From Apostichopus japonicus (taxonomy: Eukaryota; Echinodermata; Holothuroidea; Aspidochirotida; Stichopodidae): DNA of 64,000 bases. Location of the stretch: positions 6,505,764-6,569,763 of the forward strand of contig NC_092583.1 of NCBI RefSeq assembly GCF_037975245.1, given 5' to 3'. This document shows positions 25,540 to 38,295 of the stretch, piece by piece (position 1 is the stretch's first letter; each line of letters opens with the position of its first letter). The notes under the pieces are model-generated. The model did no database searches, was not told the origin of the DNA, and was given only the letters and a program-made list of their open reading frames with translations. The position numbers and the translations under genes are program-made.

Positions 25540-25956
25540 GAAGTTCTATTTTAAATTTGGAGTCCTTGCATGTGATAATCGGAAATGAAAAATCAAGTAA
25601 CTTGCTATGACTGAGCTCAAATATGTGTTTCTTATAGTTAACAAATCCATCAACTAAACTTTTCCAACTTCAACTTCTAATTTTAGAGACAAAACTAGGA
25701 AAAGTCACATTTATCGTGATATACGGTACAATTTGGGGTACTGTTTTCAGTTTTGAGCACTAGGTTGTGGAAAATTTGAAGTGCCTCCTCAAGTTAACTG
25801 CCAAGTCTGAGCTCAAACATTTGTTTTGTATTGTACACAAGTCTTTGAACAAAATTTTTCCAAATTTGACTTCATATTTCAGACAAGAAACTATTGCACT
25901 ATATACGGTAACTTGTGCTATACAGTACAGTGTATGGGGGTACTGCATTTTATTTT
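25540..25956. repeat. Reference 417-bp dimer of array 2 (halves A and B)
   Basis: Half A is 25540-25754 and half B is 25755-25956. They align along much of their length: TGAGCTCAAATATGTGTTT with TGAGCTCAAACATTTGTTT, AACTTTTCCAACTTCAACTT with AATTTTTCCAACTTTGACTT, AGAGACAAAACT with AGACAAGAAACT, and GGGGTACTGTTTTCAG with GGGGGTACTGCATTTTA. The unit is therefore a dimer derived from one ancestral monomer of about 205-210 bp. GAGCTC occurs once in each half at homologous positions. GTTAAC also occurs in each half, but at different places. Confidence 0.88.
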
Positions 25957-28265
25957 GAAGTACTATTTTAAATTTGGAGTCCTTGCATGTGATAATCAGA
26001 AATGAAAAATCAAGTAACTTGCTATGACTGAGCTCAGATATGTGTTTCTTATAGTTAACAAATCCATCAACTAAACTTTTCCAACTTCAACTTCTAATTT
26101 TAGAGACAAAACTAGGAAAAGTCACATTTATCGTGATATACGGTACAATTTGGGGTACTGTTTTCACTTTTGAGTACTAGGTTGTGGAAAATTTGAAGTG
26201 CCTCCTGGAGTTAACTGCTAAGTCTGAGCTCAAAAATTTCTTTTGTATTGTACACAAGTCTTTGAACAAAATTTTTCCAACTTTGACTTCATATTTCAGA
26301 CAAGAAACTATTGCACTTTATATACCGTAACTTGTGCTATACAGTACAGTGTATGGGGGTACTGCATTTTATTTTGAAGTACTATTTTAACTTTGGAGTC
26401 CTTGCATGTGATAATCGGAAATGAAAAATCAAGTAACTTGCTATGACTGAGCTCAAATATGTGTTTCTTATAGTTAACAAATCCATCAACTAAACTTTTC
26501 CAACTTCAACTTCTAAATTTAGAGACAAAACTAGGAAAAGTCACATTTATCGTGATATACGGTACAATTTGGGGTACTGTTTTCACTTTTGAGTACTAGG
26601 TTGTGGAAAATTTGAAGTGCCTCCTCAAGTTAACTGCTAAGTCTGAGCTCAAACATTTGTTTTGTATTGTACACAAGTCTTTGAACAAAATTTTTCCAAC
26701 TTTGACTTCATATTTCAGACAAGAAACTATTGCACTATATACGGTAACTTGTGCTATACAGTACAGTGTATGGGGGTACTGCATTTTATTTTGAAGTACT
26801 ATTTTGACTTTGGAGTCCTTGCATGTGATAATCGGAAATGAAAAATCAAGTAACCTGCTATGACTGAGCTCAAATATGTGTTTCTTATAGTTAACAAATC
26901 CATCAACTAAACTTTTCCAACTTCAACTTCTAATTTTAGAGACAAAACTAGGAAAAGTCACATTTATCGTGATATACGGTACAATTTGGGGTACTGTTGT
27001 CAGTTTTGAGTACTAGGTTGTGGAAAATTTGAAGTGCCTCCTGGAGTTAGCTGCTAAGTCTGAGCTCAAACATTTGTTTTGTATTGAAAACAAGTCTTTG
27101 AACAAAATTTTTCCAACTTTGACTTCATATTTCAGACAAGAAACTATTGCACTTTATAAACCGTAACTTGTGCTATACAGTACAGTGTATGGGGGTACTG
27201 CATTTTATTTTGAAGTACTATTTTAACTTTGGAGTCCTTGCATGTGATAATCGGAAATGAAAAATCAAGTAACTTGCTATGACTGAGCTCAAATATGTGT
27301 TTCTTATAGTTAACAAATCCATCAACTAAACTTTTCCAACTTCAACTTCTAATTTTAGAGACAAAACTAAGAAAAGTCACATTTATCGTGATATACGGTA
27401 CAATTTGGGGTACTGTTTTCAGTTTTGAGTACTAGGTTGTGGAAAATTTGAAGTGCCTCCTGGAGTTAACTGCTAAGTCTGAGCTCAAACATTTCTTTTG
27501 TATTGTACACAAGTCTTTGAACTAAATTTTTCCAACTTTGACATCATATTTCAGACAAGAAACTATTGCACTATATACGGTAACTTGTGCTATACAGTAC
27601 AGTGTATGGGGGTACTGCATTTTATTTTGAAGTACTATTTTGACTTTGGAGTCCTTGCATGTGATAATCAGAAATGAAAAATCAAGTAACCTGCTATGAC
27701 TGAGCTCAAATATGTGTTTCTTATAGTTAACAAATCCATCAACTAAACTTTTCCAACTTCAACTTCTAATTTTAGAGACAAAACTAGGAAAAGTCACATT
27801 TATCGTGATATACGGTACAATTTGGGGTACTGTTTTCAGTTTTGAGTACTAGGTTGTGGAAAATTTGAAGTGCATCCTCAAGTTAACTGCCAAGTCTGAG
27901 CTCAAACATTTGTTTTGTATTGTACACAAGTCTTTGAACAAAATTTTTCCAACTTTGACTTCATATTTCAGACAAGAAACTATTGCACTATATACGGTAA
28001 CTTGTGCTATACAGTACAGTGTATGGGGGTACTGCATTTTATTTTGAAGTACTATTTTGACTTTGGAGTCCTTGCATGTGATAATCAGAAATGAAAAATC
28101 AAGTAACCTGCTATGACTGAGCTCAAATATGTGTTTCTTATAGTTAACAAATCCATCAACTAAACTTTTCCAACTTCAACTTCTAATTTTAGAGACAAAA
28201 CTAGGAAAAGTCACATTTATCGTGATATACGGTACAATTTGGGGTACTGTTGTCAGTTTTGAGTA

Positions 28266-30940
28266 CTAGGTTGTGGAAAATTTGAAGTGCCTCCTCAAGT
28301 TAACTGCCAAGTCTGAGCTCAAACATTTGTTTTGTATTGTACACAAGTCTTTGAACAAAATTTTTCCAACTTTGACTTCATATTTCAGACAAGAAACTAT
28401 TGCACTATATACGGTAACTTGTGCTATACAGTAGAGTGTATGGGGGTACTGCATTTTATTTTGAAGTACTATTTTGACTTTGGAGTCCTTGCATGTGATA
28501 ATCGGAAATGAAAAATCAAGTAACCTGCTATGACTGAGCTCAAATATGTGTTTCTTATAGTTAACAAATCCATCAACTAAACTTTTCCAACTTCAACTTC
28601 TAATTTTAGAGACAAAACTAGGAAAAGTCACATTTATCGTGATATACGGTACAATTTGGGGTACTGTTGTCAGTTTTGAGTACTAGGTTGTGGAAAATTT
28701 GAAGTGCCTCCTCAAGTTAACTGCTAAGTCTGAGCTCAAACATTTGTTTTGTATTGAAAACAAGTCTTTGAACAAAATTTTTCCAACTTTGACATCATAT
28801 TTCAGACAAGAAACTATTGCACTATATAAACCGTAACTTGTGCTAAACAGTACAGTGTATGGGGGTACTGCATTTTATTTTGAAGTTCTATTTTAAATTT
28901 GGAGTCCTTGCATGTGATAATCGGAAATGAAAAATCAAGTAACTTGCTATGACTGAGCTCAAATATGTGTTTCTTATAGTTAACAAATCCATCAACTAAA
29001 CTTTTCCAACTTCAACTTCTAATTTTAGAGACAAAACTAGGAAAAGTCACATTTATCGTGATATACGGTACAATTTGGGGTACTGTTGTCAGTTTTGAGT
29101 ACTAGGTTGTGGAAAATTTGAAGTGCCTCCTGGAGTTAACTGCTAAGTCTGAGCTCAAACATTTGTTTTGTATTGAAAACAAGTCTTTGAACAAAATTTT
29201 TCCAACTTTGACTTCATATTTCAGACAAGAAACTATTGCACTTTATAAACCGTAACTTGTGCTATACAGTACAGTGTATGGGAGTACTGCATTTTATTTT
29301 GAAGTACTATTTTAACTTTGGAGTCCTTGCATGTGATAATCGGAAATGAAAAATCAAGTAACTTGCTATGACTGAGCTCAAATATGTGTTTCTTATAGTT
29401 AACAAATCCATCAACTAAACTTTTCCAACTTCAACTTCTAATTTTAGAGACAAAACTAGGAAAAGTCACATTTATCGTGATATACGGTACAATTTGGGGT
29501 ACTGTTTTCAGTTTTGAGTACTAGGTTGTGGAAAATTTGAAGTGCCTCCTGGAGTTAACTGCTAAGTCTGAGCTCAAACATTTGTTTTGTATTAAAAACA
29601 AGTCTTTGAACAAAATTTTTCCAACTTTGACATCATATTTCAGACAAGAAACTATTGCACTTTATAAACCGTAACTTGTGCTATACAGTACGGTGTATGG
29701 GGGTACTGCATTTTATTTTGAAGTACTATTTTAACTTTGGAGTCCTTGCATGTGATAATCGGAAATGAAAAATCAAGTAACTTGCTATGACTGAGCTCAA
29801 ATATGTGTTTCTTATAGTTAACAAATCCATCAACTAAACTTTTCCAACTTCAACTTCTAATTTTAGAGACAAAACTAGGAAAAGTCACATTTATCGTGAT
29901 ATACGGTACAATTTGGGGTACTGTTTTCAGTTTTGAGTACTAGGTTGTGGAAAATTTGAAGTGCCTCCTCAAGTTAACTGCCAAGTCTGAGCTCAAACAT
30001 TTGTTTTGTATTGTACAAAAGTCTTTGAACAAAATTTTTCCAACTTTGACTTCATATTTCAGACAAGAAACTATTGCACTATATAAACCGTAACTTGTGC
30101 TATACAGTACAGTGTATGGGGGTACTGCATTTTATTTTGAAGTACTATTTTGACTTTGGAGTCCTTGCATGTGATAATCGGAAATGAAAAATCAAGTAAC
30201 CTGCTATGACTGAGCTCAAATATGTGTTTCTTATAGTTAACAAATCCATCAACTAAACTTTTCCAACTTCAACTTCTAATTTTAGAGACAAAACTAGGAA
30301 AAGTCACATTTATCGTGATATACGGTACAATTTGGGGTACTGTTGTCAGTTTTGAGTACTAGGTTGTGGAAAATTTGAAGTGCCTCCTGGAGTTAACTGC
30401 TAAGTCTGAGCTCAAACATTTGTTTTGTATTGAAAACAAGTCTTTGAACAAAATTTTTCCAACTTTGACTTCATATTTCAGACAAGAAACTATTGCACTT
30501 TATATACCGTAACTTGTGCTATACAGTACAGTGTATGGGGGTACTGCATTTTATTTTGAAGTTCTATTTTAACTTTGGAGTCCTTGCATGTGATAATCCG
30601 AAATGAAAAATCAAGTAACTTGCTATGACTGAGCTCAAATATGTGTTTCTTATAGTTAACAAATCCATCAACTAAACTTTTCCAACTTCAACTTCTAATT
30701 TTAGAGACAAAACTAGGAAAAGTCACATTTATCGTGATATACGGTACAATTTGGGGTACTGTTGTCAGTTTTGAGTACTAGGTTGTGGAAAATTTGAAGT
30801 GCCTCCTCAAGTTAACTGCTAAGTCTGAGCTCAAACAATTGTTTTGCATTGTACACAAGTGTTTGAACAAAATTTTCCAACTTTGACTTCATATTTCAGA
30901 CAAGAAACTATTGCACTTTATATACCGTAACTTGTGCTAT
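28266..30940. repeat. Array 2 duplicated block, copy 1 (offset 10,030 bp)
   Basis: Rare variants in this block recur exactly 10,030 bp downstream: TGCTAAACAG (28841 and 38871), GGAGTACTGC (29281 and 39311), ATTAAAAACA (29591 and 39621) and CGGTGTATGG (29691 and 39721). Only a few mismatches were noticed, for example CAGTAGAG against CAGTACAG near 28432 and 38462. The offset corresponds to 24 dimers. Similarity by variant pattern ends near 30940. Confidence 0.85.
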
Positions 30941-32590
30941 ACAGTACGGTGTATGGGGGTACTGCATTTTATTTTGAAGTACTATTTTAACTTTGGAGTC
31001 CTTGCATGTGATAATCGGAAATGAAAAATCAAGTAACTTGCTATGACTGAGCTCAAATATGTGTTTCTTATAGTTAACAAATCCATCAACTAAACTTTTC
31101 CAACTTCAACTTCTAATTTTAGAGACAAAACTAGGAAAAGTCACATTTATCGTGATATACGGTACAATTTGGGGTACTGTTTTCAGTTTTGAGTACTAGG
31201 TTGTGGAAAATTTGAAGTGCCTCCTCAAGTTAACTGCCAAGTCTGAGCTCAAACATTTGTTTTGTATTGTACAAAAGTCTTTGAACAAAATTTTTCCAAC
31301 TTTGACTTCATATTTCAGACAAGAAACTATTGCACTATATAAACCGTAACTTGTGCTATACAGTACAGTGTATGGGGGTACTGCATTTTATTTTGAAGTA
31401 CTATTTTGACTTTGGAGTCCTTGCATGTGATAATCGGAAATGAAAAATCAAGTAACCTGCTATGACTGAGCTCAAATATGTGTTTCTTATAGTTAACAAA
31501 TCCATCAACTAAACTTTTCCAACTTCAACTTCTAATTTTAGAGACAAAACTAGGAAAAGTCACATTTATCGTGATATACGGTACAATTTGGGGTACTGTT
31601 GTCAGTTTTGAGTACTAGGTTGTGGAAAATTTGAAGTGCCTCCTGGAGTTAACTGCTAAGTCTGAGCTCAAACATTTGTTTTGTATTGAAAACAAGTCTT
31701 TGAACAAAATTTTTCCAACTTTGACTTCATATTTCAGACAAGAAACTATTGCACTTTATATACCGTAACTTGTGCTATACAGTACAGTGTATGGGGGTAC
31801 TGCATTTTATTTTGAAGTTCTATTTTAACTTTGGAGTCCTTGCATGTGATAATCCGAAATGAAAAATCAAGTAACTTGCTATGACTGAGCTCAAATATGT
31901 GTTTCTTATAGTTAACAAATCCATCAACTAAACTTTTCCAACTTCAACTTCTAATTTTAGAGACAAAACTAGGAAAAGTCACATTTATCGTGATATACGG
32001 TACAATTTGGGGTACTGTTGTCAGTTTTGAGTACTAGGTTGTGGAAAATTTGAAGTGCCTCCTCAAGTTAACTGCTAAGTCTGAGCTCAAACAATTGTTT
32101 TGCATTGTACACAAGTGTTTGAACAAAATTTTCCAACTTTGACTTCATATTTCAGACAAGAAACTATTGCACTTTATATACCGTAACTTGTGCTATACAG
32201 TACAGTGCATGGGGGTACTGCATTTTATTTTGAAGTACTATTTTAACTTTGGAGTCCTTGCATGTGATAATCGGAAATGAAAAATCAAGTAACTTGCTAT
32301 GACTGAGCTCAAATATGTGTTTCTTATAGTTAACAAATCCATCAACTAAACTTTTCCAACTTCAACTTCTAATTTTAGAGACAAAACTAGGAAAAGTCAC
32401 ATTTATCGTGATATACGGTACAATTTGGGGTACTGTTTTCAGTTTTGAGTACTAGGTTGTGGAAAATTTGAAGTGCCTCCTCAAGTTAACTGCTAAGTCT
32501 GAGCTCAAACATTTGTTTTGTATTGTACACAAGTGTTTGAACAAAATTTTCCAACTTTGACTTCATATTTCAGACAAGAAACTATTGCAC

Positions 32591-35500
32591 TATAGACCGT
32601 AACTTGTGCTATACAGTACAGTGTATGGGGGTACTGCATTTTATTTTGAAGTTCTATTTTAACTTTGGAGTCCTTGCATGTGATAATCCGAAATGAAAAA
32701 TCAAGTAACTTGCTATGACTGAGCTCAAATATGTGTTTCTTATAGTTAACAAATCCATCAACTAAACTTTTCCAACTTCAACTTCTAATTTTAGAGACAA
32801 AACTAGGAAAAGTCACATTTATCGTGATATACGGTACAATTTGGGGTACTGTTGTCAGTTTTGAGTACTAGGTTGTGGAAAATTTGAAGTGCCTCCTCAA
32901 GTTAACTGCTAAGTCTGAGCTCAAACAATTGTTTTGCATTGTACACAAGTGTTTGAACAAAATTTTCCAACTTTGACTTCATATTTCAGACAAGAAACTA
33001 TTGCACTTTATATACCGTAACTTGTGCTATACAGTACAGTGTATGGGGGTACTGCATTTTATTTTGAAGTACTATTTTAACTTTGGAGTCCTTGCATGTG
33101 ATAATCGGAAATGAAAAATCAAGTTACTTGCTATGACTGAGCTCAAATATGTGTTTCTTATAGTTAACAAATCCATCAACTAAACTTTTCCAACTTCAAC
33201 TTCTAATTTTAGAGACAAAACTAGGAAAAGTCACATTTATCGTGATATACGGTACAATTTGGGGTACTGTTGTCAGTTTTGAGTACTAGGTTGTGGAAAA
33301 TTTGAAGTGCCTCCTCAAGTTAACTGCCAAGTCTGAGCTCAAACATTTGTTTTGTATTGTACACAAGTCTTTGAACAAAATTTTTCCAACTTTGACTTCA
33401 TATTTCAGACAAGAAACTATTGCACTATATACGGTAACTTGTGCTATACAGTACAGTGTATGGGGGTACTGCATTTTATTTTGAAGTACTATTTTGACTT
33501 TGGAGTCCTTGCATGTGATAATCGGAAATGAAAAATCAAGTAACCTGCTATGACTGAGCTCAAATATGTGTTTCTTATAGTTAACAAATCCATCAACTAA
33601 ACTTTTCCAACTTCAACTTCTAATTTTAGAGACAAAACTAGGAAAAGTCACATTTATCGTGATATACGGTACAATTTGGGGTACTGTTGTCAGTTTTGAG
33701 TACTAGGTTGTGGAAAATTTGAAGTGCCTCCTCAAGTTAACTGCTAAGTCTGAGCTCAAACAATTGTTTTGCATTGTACACAAGTGTTTGAACAAAATTT
33801 TCCAACTTTGACTTCATATTTCAGACAAGAAACTATTGCACTTTATATACCGTAACTTGTGCTATACAGTACAGTGCATGGGGGTACTGCATTTTATTTT
33901 GAAGTACTATTTTAACTTTGGAGTCCTTGCATGTGATAATCGGAAATGAAAAATCAAGTAACTTGCTATGACTGAGCTCAAATATGTGTTTCTTATAGTT
34001 AACAAATCCATCAACTAAACTTTTCCAACTTCAACTTCTAATTTTAGAGACAAAACTAGGAAAAGTCACATTTATCGTGATATACGGTACAATTTGGGGT
34101 ACTGTTTTCAGTTTTGAGTACTAGGTTGTGGAAAATTTGAAGTGCCTCCTCAAGTTAACTGCTAAGTCTGAGCTCAAACATTTGTTTTGTATTGTACACA
34201 AGTGTTTGAACAAAATTTTCCAACTTTGACTTCATATTTCAGACAAGAAACTATTGCACTATAGACCGTAACTTGTGCTATACAGTACAGTGTATGGGGG
34301 TACTGCATTTTATTTTGAAGTTCTATTTTAACTTTGGAGTCCTTGCATGTGATAATCCGAAATGAAAAATCAAGTAACTTGCTATGACTGAGCTCAAATA
34401 TGTGTTTCTTATAGTTAACAAATCCATCAACTAAACTTTTCCAACTTCAACTTCTAATTTTAGAGACAAAACTAGGAAAAGTCACATTTATCGTGATATA
34501 CGGTACAATTTGGGGTACTGTTGTCAGTTTTGAGTACTAGGTTGTGGAAAATTTGAAGTGCCTCCTCAAGTTAACTGCCAAGTCTGAGCTCAAACATTTG
34601 TTTTGTATTGTACAAAAGTCTTTGAACAAAATTTTTCCAACTTTGACTTCATATTTCAGACAAGAAACTATTGCACTATATAAACCGTAACTTGTGCTAT
34701 ACAGTACAGTGTATGGGGGTACTGCATTTTATTTTGAAGTACTATTTTGACTTTGGAGTCCTTGCATGTGATAATCGGAAATGAAAAATCAAGTAACCTG
34801 CTATGACTGAGCTCAAATATGTGTTTCTTATAGTTAACAAATCCATCAACTAAACTTTTCCAACTTCAACTTCTAATTTTAGAGACAAAACTAGGAAAAG
34901 TCACATTTATCGTGATATACGGTACAATTTGGGGTACTGTTGTCAGTTTTGAGTACTAGGTTGTGGAAAATTTGAAGTGCCTCCTGGAGTTAACTGCTAA
35001 GTCTGAGCTCAAACATTTGTTTTGTATTGAAAACAAGTCTTTGAACAAAATTTTTCCAACTTTGACTTCATATTTCAGACAAGAAACTATTGCACTTTAT
35101 ATACCGTAACTTGTGCTATACAGTACAGTGTATGGGGGTACTGCATTTTATTTTGAAGTTCTATTTTAACTTTGGAGTCCTTGCATGTGATAATCCGAAA
35201 TGAAAAATCAAGTAACTTGCTATGACTGAGCTCAAATATGTGTTTCTTATAGTTAACAAATCCATCAACTAAACTTTTCCAACTTCAACTTCTAATTTTA
35301 GAGACAAAACTAGGAAAAGTCACATTTATCGTGATATACGGTACAATTTGGGGTACTGTTGTCAGTTTTGAGTACTAGGTTGTGGAAAATTTGAAGTGCC
35401 TCCTCAAGTTAACTGCTAAGTCTGAGCTCAAACAATTGTTTTGCATTGTACACAAGTGTTTGAACAAAATTTTCCAACTTTGACTTCATATTTCAGACAA

Positions 35501-37610
35501 GAAACTATTGCACTTTATATACCGTAACTTGTGCTATACAGTACAGTGCATGGGGGTACTGCATTTTATTTTGAAGTACTATTTTAACTTTGGAGTCCTT
35601 GCATGTGATAATCGGAAATGAAAAATCAAGTAACTTGCTATGACTGAGCTCAAATATGTGTTTCTTATAGGTAACAAATCCATCAACTAAACTTTTCCAA
35701 CTTCAACTTCTAATTTTAGAGACAAAACTAGGAAAAGTCACATTTATCGTGATATACGGTACAATTTGGGGTACTGTTTTCAGTTTTGAGTACTAGGTTG
35801 TGGAAAATTTGAAGTGCCTCCTCAAGTTAACTGCTAAGTCTGAGCTCAAACATTTGTTTTGTATTGTACACAAGTGTTTGAACAAAATTTTCCAACTTTG
35901 ACTTCATATTTCAGACAAGAAACTATTGCACTATAGACCGTAACTTGTGCTATACAGTACAGTGTATGGGGGTACTGCATTTTATTTTGAAGTTCTATTT
36001 TAACTTTGGAGTCCTTGCATGTGATAATCCGAAATGAAAAATCAAGTAACTTGCTATGACTGAGCTCAAATATGTGTTTCTTATAGTTAACAAATCCATC
36101 AACTAAACTTTTCCAACTTCAACTTCTAATTTTAGAGACAAAACTAGGAAAAGTCACATTTATCGTGATATACGGTACAATTTGGGGTACTGTTGTCAGT
36201 TTTGAGTACTAGGTTGTGGAAAATTTGAAGTGCCTCCTCAAGTTAACTGCTAAGTCTGAGCTCAAACAATTGTTTTGCATTGTACACAAGTGTTTGAACA
36301 AAATTTTCCAACTTTGACTTCATATTTCAGACAAGAAACTATTGCACTTTATATACCGTAACTTGTGCTATACAGTACAGTGTATGGGGGTACTGCATTT
36401 TATTTTGAAGTACTATTTTAACTTTGGAGTCCTTGCATGTGATAATCGGAAATGAAAAATCAAGTTACTTGCTATGACTGAGCTCAAATATGTGTTTCTT
36501 ATAGTTAACAAATCCATCAACTAAACTTTTCCAACTTCAACTTCTAATTTTAGAGACAAAACTAGGAAAAGTCACATTTATCGTGATATACGGTACAATT
36601 TGGGGTACTGTTGTCAGTTTTGAGTACTAGGTTGTGGAAAATTTGAAGTGCCTCCTCAAGTTAACTGCCAAGTCTGAGCTCAAACATTTGTTTTGTATTG
36701 TACACAAGTCTTTGAACAAAATTTTTCCAACTTTGACTTCATATTTCAGACAAGAAACTATTGCACTATATACGGTAACTTGTGCTATACAGTACAGTGT
36801 ATGGGGGTACTGCATTTTATTTTGAAGTACTATTTTGACTTTGGAGTCCTTGCATGTGATAATCGGAAATGAAAAATCAAGTAACCTGCTATGACTGAGC
36901 TCAAATATGTGTTTCTTATAGTTAACAAATCCATCAACTAAACTTTTCCAACTTCAACTTCTAATTTTAGAGACAAAACTAGGAAAAGTCACATTTATCG
37001 TGATATACGGTACAATTTGGGGTACTGTTGTCAGTTTTGAGTACTAGGTTGTGGAAAATTTGAAGTGCCTCCTCAAGTTAACTGCTAAGTCTGATCTCAA
37101 ACAATTGTTTTGCATTGTACACAAGTGTTTGAACAAAATTTTCCAACTTTGACTTCATATTTCAGACAAGAAACTATTGCACTTTATATACCGTAACTTG
37201 TGCTATACAGTACAGTGTATGGGGGTACTGCATTTTATTTTGAAGTACTATTTTAACTTTGGAGTCCTTGCATGTGATAATCGGAAATGAAAAATCAAGT
37301 AACTTGCTATGACTGAGCTCAAATATGTGTTTCTTATAGTTAACAAATCCATCAACTAAACTTTTCCAACTTCAACTTCTAATTTTAGAGACAAAACTAG
37401 GAAAAGTCACATTTATCGTGATATACGGTACAATTTGGGGTACTGTTTTCAGTTTTGAGTACTAGGTTGTGGAAAATTTGAAGTGCCTCCTCAAGTTAAC
37501 TGCTAAGTCTGAGCTCAAACATTTGTTTTGTATTGTACACAAGTGTTTGAACAAAATTTTCCAACTTTGACTTCATATTTCAGACAAGAAACTATTGCAC
37601 TATAGACCGT
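32591..37610. repeat. Four-dimer (~1.67 kb) higher-order period in array 2
   Basis: The B-half variant TATAGACCGT occurs at 32591, 34260, 35932 and 37601, at intervals of 1669, 1672 and 1669 bp, that is four dimers. Other variants recur at two such periods, for example AAGTTACTTGC at about 33123 and 36464, 3341 bp apart. Single units in between carry other variant combinations, so the higher-order repeat is a series of four dimers that has itself been partly rearranged. Confidence 0.75.
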
Positions 37611-38295
37611 AACTTGTGCTATACAGTACAGTGTATGGGGGTACTGCATTTTATTTTGAAGTTCTATTTTAACTTTGGAGTCCTTGCATGTGATAATCCG
37701 AAATGAAAAATCAAGTAACTTGCTATGACTGAGCTCAAATATGTGTTTCTTATAGTTAACAAATCCATCAACTAAACTTTTCCAACTTCAACTTCTAATT
37801 TTAGAGACAAAACTAGGAAAAGTCACATTTATCGTGATATACGGTACAATTTGGGGTACTGTTGTCAGTTTTGAGTACTAGGTTGTGGAAAATTTGAAGT
37901 GCCTCCTCAAGTTAACTGCTAAGTCTGAGCTCAAACAATTGTTTTGCATTGTACACAAGTGTTTGAACAAAATTTTCCAACTTTGACTTCATATTTCAGA
38001 CAAGAAACTATTGCACTTTATATACCGTAACTTGTGCTATACAGTACAGTGTATGGGGGTACTGCATTTTATTTTGAAGTACTATTTTAACTTTGGAGTA
38101 ATTGCATGTGATAATCGGAAATGAAAAATCAAGTTACTTGCTATGACTGAGCTCAAATATGTGTTTCTTATAGTTAACAAATCCATCAACTAAACTTTTC
38201 CAACTTCAACTTCTAATTGTAGAGACAAAACTAGGAAAAGTCACATTTATCGTGATATACGGTACAATTTGGGGTACTGTTGTCAGTTTTGAGTA